Source of the DNA: Planomonospora sp. ID82291 | GTDB taxonomy: Bacteria; Actinomycetota; Actinomycetes; Streptosporangiales; Streptosporangiaceae | DNA: 64,000 bases | Direction of reading: 5' to 3' | Assembly (NCBI RefSeq): GCF_015711645.1 | Contig: NZ_JABTEX010000001.1 | Coordinates: 868,001-932,000, forward strand | Shown here: positions 45,718 through 53,803 of the stretch, piece by piece | Numbering within the stretch: the first letter of the stretch is position 1 | Layout: each line of letters starts with the position of its first letter | Made by a program: the position numbers and the translations under genes | The notes under the pieces: generated by a model | The model's database searches: none | What the model saw: only the letters and a program-made list of their open reading frames with translations | What the model was told of the DNA's origin: nothing

Positions 45718-46654
45718 CCCGGTGGCGGTGCCCCCGGTAGGGGGCCAGCAGCCGGAGCATGCCCGCGTCGTCGACCTTCTCCCCCGCCAGCGACCAGCCC
45801 ACCAGCGACGGCAGGTGGTAGTCGCCCACCGAGACCGCGTCGGGGTCGCCGTGCGAGCGCTGGCGCACCTCCGCCGACGTCCAGACCCCGATGCCGGGCA
45901 GGGCCCGCAGCAGCCGATCCAGCTCCGCGCTGTCCTGCGCCGCCTCCAGCTTCTCGGCGTGCCGCGCGGCGTTCGCGATCGTCCGGGCCCGTACGGCCTC
46001 CGTCCCGGCCCGGTGCCAGTCCCACGACGGGATCGACCGCCAGACCTCGGGCTCGGGGAAGACCCGCATGCCCTCGGGGGCGGGTCCCGGCGCGGGCCCG
46101 CCGTACCGCAGGAGCAGCCACCGCCACGCCCGCCGGGCCTCGGCCAGCACGACCTTCTGCTCCAGCACGGCGGGCACCAGGGCCTCCAGCACCCGGGAGG
46201 TCCGGCAGATCCGCAGACCGGGGTGGCGCCGGGCCGCCTCGCGCAGCACGCGGTGCCCCGGGACGAACCCCGACGGGTCGTCCCCGGCGCCGAGCAGCGC
46301 GGGCAGCGTCTCCAGCAGCCATTCGGCCCCCGGCCCCCAGGCGGTCCCCGTGACCTCCCCGCCGCGCCGGGCGACCCGGAGCGTGCCGGGACCGCCGGGA
46401 GTCCGGCAGGTCCGCCAGACCGCCCCGTCGGGCGTCCTCCGCCAGGTCGGGTCGCCGCTCCCGCGCCGGCACGGCTGCAGGACCAGCTCGACGTCGAGCG
46501 GCCCGTCCCACCGCAGGCACCGCTCCGGCACGGCGATCACCGGCGCCGCCGGAGGCACCGCGCCGCCCGCCCCGCGGTGCGCAGGCGCCGCCGGGACGGC
46601 GGCGACGCTCACCGGCGCCGTCCCCGACGCCGCCGGAGCGGTGCTGCCGTTCAC
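45635..46654 (-). CDS. DNA-3-methyladenine glycosylase family protein (HhH-GPD)
   Basis: This 339-residue protein has an HhH-GPD domain near its C-terminal third: LRALPGIGVWTSAEVRQ (helix-hairpin-helix) followed by DPDAVSVGDYHLPSL, whose Asp is the catalytic residue of AlkA-type base-excision glycosylases. The middle part (WRRTPDGAVWRT, VLEALVPAVLEQKVVLAEA) matches the AlkA-like N-domain. It is expected to remove alkylated purines. It begins at GTG 46654, 9 bp after the ManC-like gene, so the two are probably one operon. No ribosome-binding site stands out. Confidence 0.86.
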   Translation of the reverse strand: MNGSTAPAASGTAPVSVAAVPAAPAHRGAGGAVPPAAPVIAVPERCLRWDGPLDVELVLQPCRRGSGDPTWRRTPDGAVWRTCRTPGGPGTLRVARRGGEVTGTAWGPGAEWLLETLPALLGAGDDPSGFVPGHRVLREAARRHPGLRICRTSRVLEALVPAVLEQKVVLAEARRAWRWLLLRYGGPAPGPAPEGMRVFPEPEVWRSIPSWDWHRAGTEAVRARTIANAARHAEKLEAAQDSAELDRLLRALPGIGVWTSAEVRQRSHGDPDAVSVGDYHLPSLVGWSLAGEKVDDAGMLRLLAPYRGHRHRVSRLLRLGGVRPPARGPRMPARDYRSF

Positions 46655-46663
46655 CGGTGGCGC

Positions 46664-47758
46664 TCAGACGTCACTGGAGAAGCGGACCGCGCACTCGGGG
46701 AGCACCACGCCGGGCCAGACCCGGCTGCCCGCCAGGAGTTCGTTGCCGGCGCCGACCACGGCGCCGTCGCCGATGACCACGTCGCGCAGGACCGTCCCGG
46801 ACGCGACGCGGGCCCCGGCGCCGACCACCGAGTCGACCACCTCCGCGTCGGCGTGCACCACGCAGCCGTCGCCGAGCACGCTCCCGGTGATCCGGGCGCC
46901 GGCCTCCACGACCGCGTGGGCGCCGACCACCGACCCGCCGGAGACCTTGGCCTCGGGCGAGACCGTCGCGCCGGGCAGGGCGAGGAGGTCGCCGGGCGGG
47001 CCGGGCAGCGCGGGCGAGGCCAGGCGGCCGAGGACCAGGTCGCGCGAGCCCTTGACGAAGGCGGCCGGGGTGCCCACGTCCAGCCAGTAGGAGGCGTCGG
47101 CGTAGCCGAGCACCAGGGCGCCGTCCTCGATCAGCCCGGGGAAGGTCTCCCGCTCGACCGAGACGACCCGGCCCTCCGGGATGGCGTCGATCACCGAGCG
47201 GGTGAAGACGTAGCAGCCCGCGTTGATCAGGTTCGTGACCGGGTTCGGGGTCTTCTCCAGGAAGGCGGTGACCCGGTCCTCCGCGTCGGTCGGCACGCAG
47301 CCGAAGCGCGAGGGGTCCTCGACCTCGGTCAGGTGCAGCGTGACGGCGGCCCCGCGGGACACGTGCCGGGCGACCTGGTCGCCGATGTCGTGCCCGGACA
47401 GGATGTCGCCGTTGAGCACCAGCACGGGCGCGTCCGGGCCGCAGGTCAGCGCCTCGGCCGCGTTGCGGATCGCGCCGCCGGTGCCGAGCGGGGTCTCCTC
47501 GGTCATGTACTCGATGGAGAGCCCGAACGCCGAGCCGTCCCCGAACGCCTCGGAGAACATCTCCGCCCGGTAGGACGTGGCGAACACGATGCGGCCCACC
47601 CCGAACGAGCGGGCCCGCGCGAGCTGGTGCGCCAGGAAGGGGACCCCCGCCGTGGGCAGCAGCGGCTTGGGGGTGCCCAGCGTCAGGGGACGCAGCCGCG
47701 TCCCCCGTCCTCCGACGAGGAGGATCGCCTCAAGATCCGACAAAGGGGTCTCCGCCAT
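46664..47758 (-). CDS. manC: Mannose-1-phosphate guanylyltransferase-like NDP-sugar pyrophosphorylase
   Basis: This 364-residue protein has the nucleotidyltransferase signature LVGGRGTRLRPLTLGTPKPLLP (residues about 15-35), then VLNGDIL and YWLDVGTP. The C-terminal part (about 265-364) holds left-handed beta-helix hexapeptide repeats (VVGAHAVVEAGARITGSVLG type). Its family, size and neighbours match the Rv3264c ManC/GDP-mannose pyrophosphorylase, and it would use mannose-1-phosphate from ManB to make GDP-mannose. Glucose-1-phosphate transferases look similar, so the sugar is inferred. It shares a gap with the flippase-like gene. Confidence 0.85.
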   Translation of the reverse strand: MAETPLSDLEAILLVGGRGTRLRPLTLGTPKPLLPTAGVPFLAHQLARARSFGVGRIVFATSYRAEMFSEAFGDGSAFGLSIEYMTEETPLGTGGAIRNAAEALTCGPDAPVLVLNGDILSGHDIGDQVARHVSRGAAVTLHLTEVEDPSRFGCVPTDAEDRVTAFLEKTPNPVTNLINAGCYVFTRSVIDAIPEGRVVSVERETFPGLIEDGALVLGYADASYWLDVGTPAAFVKGSRDLVLGRLASPALPGPPGDLLALPGATVSPEAKVSGGSVVGAHAVVEAGARITGSVLGDGCVVHADAEVVDSVVGAGARVASGTVLRDVVIGDGAVVGAGNELLAGSRVWPGVVLPECAVRFSSDV

Positions 47759-47819
47759 TCCGAGAGGTTAGCCCACTGTTCGACGGCCCGTTGATAGGGA
47801 TCACTCCCCCGACCGGCCG

Positions 47820-47841
47820 CGTGGGACCCGACGTTCCCACG
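47820..47841 (-). terminator. Terminator of the 47881-49685 operon
   Basis: CGTGGGA (47820-47826) pairs with TCCCACG (47835-47841), 7 bp with an 8-nt loop, 40 nt after the flippase-like stop. Confidence 0.55.
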
Positions 47842-47880
47842 TCGCTTCACCATACGGGGAGAGCCGCCGCAAGCGTGGGA

Positions 47881-48834
47881 TCAATCACCGGTCTTTTCGC
47901 TGGTCGCCATCGCGTCCGGGTGCTCCGTCCGCCGGGCCGTCCGTCGCGCCGCCAGCCGGGCCGCCAGTCCGGCCGCGCCCGCGCAGAGCAGGTCGCCGAG
48001 GACGATCACGATCCGGGAGCAGAGCGCCGCGGTGATGGCCGGTCCGCGGTCCAGCACGGGCGCCAGCACCGCGACCATCGCCACCTCGCGCACCCCGGCC
48101 CCGGCCGGGACCACGAACGTCATGATCCCCAGGCACCAGGACAGCGCGAACGCGCCGACGGAGAAGACCGCCACCGACGGGCCGGACGGGCCCAGCTCGT
48201 ACAGGATCGCGGCCAGGTGCAGGCCGTAGGCGGTCCAGCCGAGCAGCGCCCAGCCCAGGGCGGTGAGCATCCCGCGCCGGGTAAGCGCGCGCTCCAGCGG
48301 CTCGCGCCCGAGCCTGCGCAGCCCGAACCCGATGACCGCGTTGACCACCCGCGGCTCCAGCGCCACCGCGAGCACGGGCACCAGCAGGAACGCCCACGCG
48401 TACGGCGCCGCGGAGCCCGGCAGGGCGGCGAGCAGCGTCACCGCCGACACCAGCAGCCCGCTGCCGAGCTGGACCGGCAGCGTCAGGAAGAACGCCGCGG
48501 CGCTGCGCGAGCGGGGCACGCCCAGCTCGCGGCCCATCTCCATCTGGGCGACGACCGGCCAGAGCGAGCCGGGGATGTACTTGCCGAGCTGGCCGACGAA
48601 GAAGACCTTCGCCGCGGGGCGCACCGGCAGCGGCGAGCCGAGGTCGGCCAGCAGCGCCCGCCACGTCAGCATCCCGCCGCCCAGCGCGGCGACCACCGCG
48701 ACCAGCGAGAGCGCCGGCGCCGTCCACGACAGCCGGGCGAACCCGGCCCGCACGGCCTCCCACTGGCCCGCCACCGCCCACGTGCCGAAGCCCAGCGCGG
48801 CGAGCAGGAACGCGATCCGGACCAGCCGCTTCAC
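47881..48834 (-). CDS. Flippase-like membrane protein (UPF0104, lysylphosphatidylglycerol synthase TM type)
   Basis: This 317-residue protein starts at GTG 48834 (VKRLVRIAFLLAALGFG). Eight to nine membrane helices and the family motif VGQLGKYIPGSLWPVVAQ (about 78-95) and VVPAGAGVREVAMVAVL place it in the UPF0104/LPG_synthase_TM family. In actinobacteria such proteins accompany glycosyltransferases and may flip lipid-linked sugars. It overlaps the upstream methyltransferase stop by 4 bp (GTGA). A longer open frame upstream is a shadow. Confidence 0.85.
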   Translation of the reverse strand: MKRLVRIAFLLAALGFGTWAVAGQWEAVRAGFARLSWTAPALSLVAVVAALGGGMLTWRALLADLGSPLPVRPAAKVFFVGQLGKYIPGSLWPVVAQMEMGRELGVPRSRSAAAFFLTLPVQLGSGLLVSAVTLLAALPGSAAPYAWAFLLVPVLAVALEPRVVNAVIGFGLRRLGREPLERALTRRGMLTALGWALLGWTAYGLHLAAILYELGPSGPSVAVFSVGAFALSWCLGIMTFVVPAGAGVREVAMVAVLAPVLDRGPAITAALCSRIVIVLGDLLCAGAAGLAARLAARRTARRTEHPDAMATSEKTGD

Positions 48835-49685
48835 CGCGGGACGACCGGGTCGGGGGGCTGCGGCAGGCGCGCCCCCGCCGGGCGGCGGGTGCTCTTGGTC
48901 GCCACCCACAGGTAGGTCGGCACCACCGGCAGCAGCGCGCGCAGCACGGCGCGGGGCAGCCGGGACAGCACCGCCTCGGCGGCGCGGCCCACGGCGCCGG
49001 GGAACAGCTCGGAGCCGGCGAAGGCCGCCGGGGTGGCCAGCACCGGGAAGGTGTAGTCCCAGACCCGCAGGCCGCGGACCATCCTGCGCAGGCCGCGCCG
49101 GGTCCGGTAGCGCTCGTAGTAGCTGTCGGCCCGGCCGGACAGGCGCACGTAGCGGTCGGCCAGCGCGGGCGGCAGGTAGGACAGGAACGGCAGCCTGTAG
49201 TGCGGCTCCATCACCCCGAGCCGGTTGCCCAGGCCCAGGTAGAGCACGCCCTCGTCGGACAGCACCCGGCGCATCTCCGCCATGATCGCGTCCGGGTCGA
49301 CCACGTGCTCGTAGATGTGGTTGAAGACCAGCACGTCGATCGAGCCGTCGGGGAAGGGCAGCGCGGTGCCGTCCGCGCAGACGAACGCGACCCGGTCGCC
49401 GAAGCGCCCGGCCGCCCTGCGCAGGCCCGGCACGTCGATGTCCACGCCGAACGTCCGGGCCGCGCCCGCCTCCGCCAGCTCGTCGGCGATGAACCCGGCC
49501 GAGCAGCCGATGTCGGCGACGGTCAGCCCCTTCAGCACGTCGGTGTCCCGGCCGAGGAAGTGGCCGAGCACGGCCACGATCTTCGCGGCCTTCCTGCGGC
49601 GCTTCTCCTCGTCCAGCATCGCCGCCTGGAACTCGGAGTACTCCAGCTGCGCCTGCCGCTGCGCACCCGCCCTGCCCGTCGCCAT
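48831..49685 (-). CDS. Class I SAM-dependent methyltransferase
   Basis: This 284-residue protein starts at ATG 49685 (MATGRAGAQRQAQLEYSEF), chosen because GGTGGG lies before it; a frame from 49727 is weaker. The Rossmann-fold SAM motif VADIGCSAGFIADELAE is at about 54-70, FGVDIDVPGLRRA follows, and VFNHIYEHVVDPDAIMAEM is the post-II motif. The C-terminal region has a hydrophobic stretch (LLPVVPTYLWVATKS) that could dock to membrane. It is coupled to the flippase-like gene, so it probably methylates a lipid-linked sugar. The exact substrate is unknown. Confidence 0.85.
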   Translation of the reverse strand: MATGRAGAQRQAQLEYSEFQAAMLDEEKRRRKAAKIVAVLGHFLGRDTDVLKGLTVADIGCSAGFIADELAEAGAARTFGVDIDVPGLRRAAGRFGDRVAFVCADGTALPFPDGSIDVLVFNHIYEHVVDPDAIMAEMRRVLSDEGVLYLGLGNRLGVMEPHYRLPFLSYLPPALADRYVRLSGRADSYYERYRTRRGLRRMVRGLRVWDYTFPVLATPAAFAGSELFPGAVGRAAEAVLSRLPRAVLRALLPVVPTYLWVATKSTRRPAGARLPQPPDPVVPR

Positions 49686-49785
49686 CCGTCCCACCGTTCC
49701 TCGTCCGCCTGCTTGCGCGGTGCCCAAGGCTACCGGCGAGCCGCGACCCTACCGCCGGGTAACCCTCACGTCGTACCCTGAGCGG

Positions 49786-50784
49786 ATGCTCAGCCGCCTG
49801 CCCGGCCGCCTGCCCGGCCGCCTGCTCAGCCGTCTGCGGTCCAGCCGCCTGCTCCGGGTCCTGCTGGCACTGGTCGCCCTGGCCTTCGCCGGGTACGGCC
49901 TGCACCGCAGCTGGGACGGGACCGTCTCGGCGCTCGCCCGGCTGTCGTGGTGGTCGCCGGCCGGGGCGTGCGCGGCGGTGACGACCGGGGCCGGCCTGAT
50001 GATGGTCGCCTGGCGGCGGGTCGTCGCCGGGCTCGGCTCGGCGTTCCCGCTCGGGGTGGCCGCGCGGGTGCTCTTCGTCGGCCAGCTCGGCAAGTACGTC
50101 CCCGGCTCGGTCTGGGCCTACGCCGCGATGATGGAGCTGGGCCGCGACCACGGCTGCCCGCCCCGGCGCACCTTCAGCGCCACCTCGATCGCCCTGGTGG
50201 TCTCGCTCGGCTGCGCGGTCGCGCTGGCCGCCGCCACGCTGCCGTTCACCGCCCGGTCGGTGGCCGAGCAGGCGTGGTACCTCGCCCTGATCGTCCCGGT
50301 GATCGCCGTCTGCCTGCACCCGGGGGTCCTCACCTGGGGCCTGAACCTGGTCCTGCGCCTGGCCCGCAGGGACCCCCTCGACGAGGTGCTGCCCGGCCGC
50401 GCCCTGCTGGCCGCCGTGGCCTGGACGGTCTCCGGCTGGCTGGTCTACGGCCTGCACGCCTGGCTCGTCCTCGGCGACCTGACCGGCGACTTCTCCCTCT
50501 CCACCTATCTGCTCGGCGCCGGGGCCTACGCGTTCGCCTGGGCGAGCGGCCTGCTCGCCGCGTTCGTCCCGGCGGGCGTGGGCGTGCGCGAGGGCGCGAT
50601 GGTCCTCGTGCTCGCGCCCTCGGTCGGCACGGGCAACGCCGTGGTCGTCGCCGTGCTCTCCCGCCTCGCCTTCACCCTCACCGACGTGGCCTGGGCCGGG
50701 ATCGGCTTCCTGCTGGGCCGCCGGGCCGCTCAGCCGCCCGGGGAGGCCGCCGCGACCAGCGCCTCGACGTACGCCGCCCAGTAG
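49786..50784 (+). CDS. Second flippase-like membrane protein (UPF0104 type)
   Basis: This 332-residue protein is a paralogue of the product at 47881-48834. It shares LFVGQLGKYVPGSVWAYAAM (about 85-104) and FVPAGVGVREGAMVLVLAP with eight to nine helices. The N-terminus is an unusual Arg/Leu-rich run with repeated RLPGRLPGRLLSRLR. It reads rightward while its partners read leftward, and its last 55 bp overlap the end of the convergent GT4 gene. The start ATG 49786 lacks a clear Shine-Dalgarno sequence. A role in translocating a lipid-linked glycan is inferred from the family and neighbours. Confidence 0.84.
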   Translation: MLSRLPGRLPGRLLSRLRSSRLLRVLLALVALAFAGYGLHRSWDGTVSALARLSWWSPAGACAAVTTGAGLMMVAWRRVVAGLGSAFPLGVAARVLFVGQLGKYVPGSVWAYAAMMELGRDHGCPPRRTFSATSIALVVSLGCAVALAAATLPFTARSVAEQAWYLALIVPVIAVCLHPGVLTWGLNLVLRLARRDPLDEVLPGRALLAAVAWTVSGWLVYGLHAWLVLGDLTGDFSLSTYLLGAGAYAFAWASGLLAAFVPAGVGVREGAMVLVLAPSVGTGNAVVVAVLSRLAFTLTDVAWAGIGFLLGRRAAQPPGEAAATSASTYAAQ

Positions 50785-51836
50785 GGCCCGGGGTCCACGG
50801 CCTTGACCCCCGCGCGCAGCCGCTCCGGCTCGCCGGGCGCGTAGAACCGCGCCAGCACCTCGCGCAGCGACTCCACCGAGCCCGGCTCGGCCAGCAGGCC
50901 GTCCACCCCGTCGGTGACGTGGTCGCCGAGCGTGCCCACCCGCGTCGCGATCACCGGCACGCCCTGCTCGTGGCCGAGCCACACCTGCTGGCTGGCCGTA
51001 CCGCTGCGGTAGGGCAGGACCAGCGCGTCCACGTCCGCGAACAGGCCCGGCACGTCCTCGGCGGCCACGTAGCCCGGCCGCAGCTCCACCCGATCGGCCA
51101 GCCCGAGCTCGGCGACCAGCGCCTCCGTCTGCGCCTGCCCGCCCCAGAACTCCCCGGCCACCCGGAGCGCGACGCCCTCGGGCAGCGCCCGGATCAGCAC
51201 GTCGAGCCCCTTGTACGGCCGGACCAGCCCGAAGAAGAGCAGCCGCCGGTGCACCCGCCGCTCCGGCCCCGGCTCGGCCCGCACCCGCTCCCCGGCCGGC
51301 AGGTGCGGCGCCATCTGCGCCGTCGTCACCGGCGCGGGCGCCAGGGCGCGGGCCAGCTCCGCCTGCGCCGGCGAGTGGACCAGCACCCCGTCCACCCGGC
51401 GCAGCAGCGCCCGCATCAGCGGCCTGTCGTACGGCTTGCGCTCGTGCGGCAGCACGTTGTGGCACAGCGCCACCACGCGGGGAGCCGCCGCCTTCGCCCG
51501 GCTGCGCAGGCCGTACAGGATGCCCAGGTAGGGCGGGACCTGCACCGGGCTGAGCACGGCCAGGACCACCAGGTCGGCCGAGCGCAGCCGCCGCCCGCAG
51601 GCGACCCAGCCGTCCGGGCGGCGCCAGTCGAGCACCCGGCGGACGTTCCCGAACGGCTCGCCGTCGGGGGTGTCGGCGGTCTGCCGCCCCGGGTAGAGGA
51701 ACGCGGGGTACTGCGCCCGCCACGACTCGATCACCACGTCGTGCCCGGCGGCCCGCAGCCGGTGGGCGAGCTCGGTGGTGTGCGCGGCGCCGCCGCCCTT
51801 GTAGGGGTAGGTCGGCCCGACGATCGCGATCCGCAC
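50730..51836 (-). CDS. GT4-family glycosyltransferase
   Basis: This 368-residue GT-B protein has the N-terminal IVGPTYPYKGGGAAHTTELAH and the C-terminal nucleotide-sugar site LVLPYRSGTASQQVWLGHEQG, which carries the E-x7-E-like acceptor motif. RLLFFGLVRPYKGLDVLIRAL and VRVAGEFWGG are family hallmarks. It probably adds a hexose to a lipid-linked or protein acceptor, but no specific sugar can be named. It lies 10 bp after the GT2 gene in the same leftward operon; its stop region overlaps the flippase gene on the other strand. Confidence 0.88.
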   Translation of the reverse strand: MRIAIVGPTYPYKGGGAAHTTELAHRLRAAGHDVVIESWRAQYPAFLYPGRQTADTPDGEPFGNVRRVLDWRRPDGWVACGRRLRSADLVVLAVLSPVQVPPYLGILYGLRSRAKAAAPRVVALCHNVLPHERKPYDRPLMRALLRRVDGVLVHSPAQAELARALAPAPVTTAQMAPHLPAGERVRAEPGPERRVHRRLLFFGLVRPYKGLDVLIRALPEGVALRVAGEFWGGQAQTEALVAELGLADRVELRPGYVAAEDVPGLFADVDALVLPYRSGTASQQVWLGHEQGVPVIATRVGTLGDHVTDGVDGLLAEPGSVESLREVLARFYAPGEPERLRAGVKAVDPGPYWAAYVEALVAAASPGG

Positions 51837-51846
51837 GCCCGCTCCC

Positions 51847-52776
51847 CTACTCGCTGCGGGAGCGGACGATGAGGTCGGCCAGCAGCGCCAGCGAGCCGAT
51901 CAGCAGCCCCGTCACGAAGATGATGATGGTGTTGTTGGCCAGGTAGAACGGGGTCTTGACGTTGTCGTAGACGCCCTTGGCCAGGCCGATGGCGACCAGC
52001 CAGATCGCCGGCGGCATGAGGACCTTGAGCGGGTTGAAGTACATGACCATCCGCAGCACCTGCAGGATGTAGCGGTAGGCGTCGGAGACGAAGCTGAACT
52101 TCGACGTGCCCGCCCGCTTGCTGTACTCGATCGGCAGGTAGTACACGTCGTGCTGGTTCGACAGGAACGACAGCGTGATCGTCGTGACGCAGGAGAACCC
52201 GGGCGGCAGCAGCCGCAGGTACGGCCGGGCCACCGACTTGCGGAACGCCCGCAGGCCCGAGTTGAGGTCGGGGATCTTCTGCCCGGCCAGCCATTCGGCG
52301 ATCTTGCGGATGACCCACTTCGCCGGGACCCGCAGGAACTTGTGCGAGCCCTCCTCGGTGGTGCGCGCGCCGACCACCTGGTCGATCCCGGGGTCCTTGT
52401 CCAGGAGCTGGACCAGCTCGGGGATGCGCTCGTTCGGGTAGGTCATGTCGGCGTCGGTCCACACGACGATCTCGCCGCGCGCCTCCTGCGTGCCGATCCG
52501 GCGGACCGTGCCCGAGCCGCCGTTGCGGTGGAACGCCCTGATCCGCATGTTCGGGAAGCGCGGCGCGGCCTCCTGCAGCCGGGCCAGGGTCGCGTCGGTG
52601 GAGCAGTCGTCCACGGCCACGAGCTCGTAGGTGTAGCCGCTGCCGTCCATGGCCCGGCAGATGCGCTCGACCTCGTCGATGACGTGGTCCTGCTCGTTGT
52701 AGCAGGGCAGGACGATCGTGACGTACGGCGTTGCGTCCACAGCTGGTCCACTCTCGGGGGTCTCGGGCGTGCTCAC
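51847..52776 (-). CDS. GT2 polyprenyl-phosphate sugar transferase (dolichol-P-mannose synthase/GtrB-like)
   Basis: This 309-residue protein has an N-terminal GT-A domain with VTIVLPCYNEQDHVIDEVER, ELVAVDDCSTDATLARL and the metal-binding VVWTDADMTYP. The acceptor region RIRAFHRNGGSGTVRRIG and the specific LNSGLRAFRKS follow. Two C-terminal membrane helices (about 245-270 and 275-300) match GtrB-type enzymes that load a sugar onto polyprenyl phosphate. Such a lipid-linked sugar would be the donor for the GT-C proteins encoded nearby. The start is GTG 52776. Confidence 0.9.
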   Translation of the reverse strand: MSTPETPESGPAVDATPYVTIVLPCYNEQDHVIDEVERICRAMDGSGYTYELVAVDDCSTDATLARLQEAAPRFPNMRIRAFHRNGGSGTVRRIGTQEARGEIVVWTDADMTYPNERIPELVQLLDKDPGIDQVVGARTTEEGSHKFLRVPAKWVIRKIAEWLAGQKIPDLNSGLRAFRKSVARPYLRLLPPGFSCVTTITLSFLSNQHDVYYLPIEYSKRAGTSKFSFVSDAYRYILQVLRMVMYFNPLKVLMPPAIWLVAIGLAKGVYDNVKTPFYLANNTIIIFVTGLLIGSLALLADLIVRSRSE

Positions 52777-52847
52777 GGCAGGCGAGGATACTCTGCCCGG
52801 CCGGACCCCGGACCCACATCACCCGCTTCGGGCGGCTCGCACACGGT

Positions 52848-53795
52848 TCAGCCGGCGTCGACGATCTCGGTGCCCGCCACTCCCGGCACGGCTTCGACGT
52901 ACCCGGCCACCGCCCGCGCGTTCTCCCGGTTCACGAGCCTGACGTAGTAGGACCCGGAGTGCGCTTCGGCCCTGGATTTCCTGCGCATGAGCCAGAAGTC
53001 GAAGACCCGGCCGGCGTGCGCGGCGTCCTCGACGTAGACCTGCTGGACCTCCCGCATACCGCTCAGGGCGGCCTCGACCGCGTCCCTCTCCCGTCTCGTG
53101 GCGGGGCCGCGCCCGGCGCAGGGATCGTCCGCCTCCGCGTCCGGGTCCCTCTTCCCGCACAGCGTGACCCTGACGTCCGCCTTGCCCTCCCAGAACCGAC
53201 CGCCCAGGACCCAGACGCTGGAGACGCCCGCCGTCTTCTCCATCGCGGACTCGAACGACGCTCTGTCCGCCCGCCGGTGGAGCGTGCCCCGGAACGACTC
53301 CGGTATGTCCTCGGCGCTGATGGCCGAGATCAGAGCCTTTTCGTCGGCGTTGTGCTCCTTGAAGTTCTCGTAGGCCTCCCGGCGGGACTCGAACTCCACC
53401 TCGCCCACCTCCGGCATCGCCTCCAGCCTCGCCTGGAGCGCGCGCCGCTGCTTCGCCGTGAGCGCCCGCCCGCCGCAGTTCTCGAACGGGTCACCGGCCT
53501 TGCAGAGGAACACGCTGAAGGTCGCGCCCTGCGGCCAGGGTCCGTCCGGCGGCGGGGAGATCTTCTGCCCGCCCGCCCACGGCCCGTCCGGCGCCGGCGT
53601 CAGGGCCGCGGCACCCGCGGGGTGACGGCTCGCGGCTCCGGCCGCCCCGCCCGCCGCGGCGGTGGACGACACGGTGGCCGCGACGGCGAGGGCGGCGAGC
53701 AGGGCCCGGCGGACGCCGGTCCGGAGGGCGCCGGTCCGGAGGGCGCGGAGGGCTTCTGCCGCGGGCCCCGCCACGGGCGGCTTCTCGGACTTCAC
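52848..53795 (-). CDS. Exported protein with two FtsX-extracellular-like domains, no permease
   Basis: This 315-residue protein starts at GTG 53795 (VKSEKPPVAGPAAEAL). An N-terminal hydrophobic helix (RALLAALAVAATVSSTAAAG, about 26-45) serves as signal or anchor. The first module (about 75-185) matches the actinobacterial FtsX extracellular domain: TFSVFLCKAG, paired Cys, LTAKQRRALQARLEAMPEV, FESRREAYENFKEHN and IPESFRGTL. A second module (about 190-315) repeats VRVTLCGKR, a second Cys, an L-x-x-M-x-x-V step and SYYVRLVNRENARAVAGYV. The ABC-permease part of FtsX is absent. It lies 8 bp after a paralogue of the same design. Function unknown; binding to a peptidoglycan hydrolase is possible by analogy. 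Confidence 0.75.
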   Translation of the reverse strand: MKSEKPPVAGPAAEALRALRTGALRTGVRRALLAALAVAATVSSTAAAGGAAGAASRHPAGAAALTPAPDGPWAGGQKISPPPDGPWPQGATFSVFLCKAGDPFENCGGRALTAKQRRALQARLEAMPEVGEVEFESRREAYENFKEHNADEKALISAISAEDIPESFRGTLHRRADRASFESAMEKTAGVSSVWVLGGRFWEGKADVRVTLCGKRDPDAEADDPCAGRGPATRRERDAVEAALSGMREVQQVYVEDAAHAGRVFDFWLMRRKSRAEAHSGSYYVRLVNRENARAVAGYVEAVPGVAGTEIVDAG

Positions 53796-53803
53796 CCGCC
53801 CGA

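Noticed and set aside
47881-51723. Leftward frame of about 1,280 residues across the flippase, methyltransferase and GT4 genes
   Set aside because: Only its last 317 residues are a real protein; the rest overlaps genes with clear motifs in other frames.
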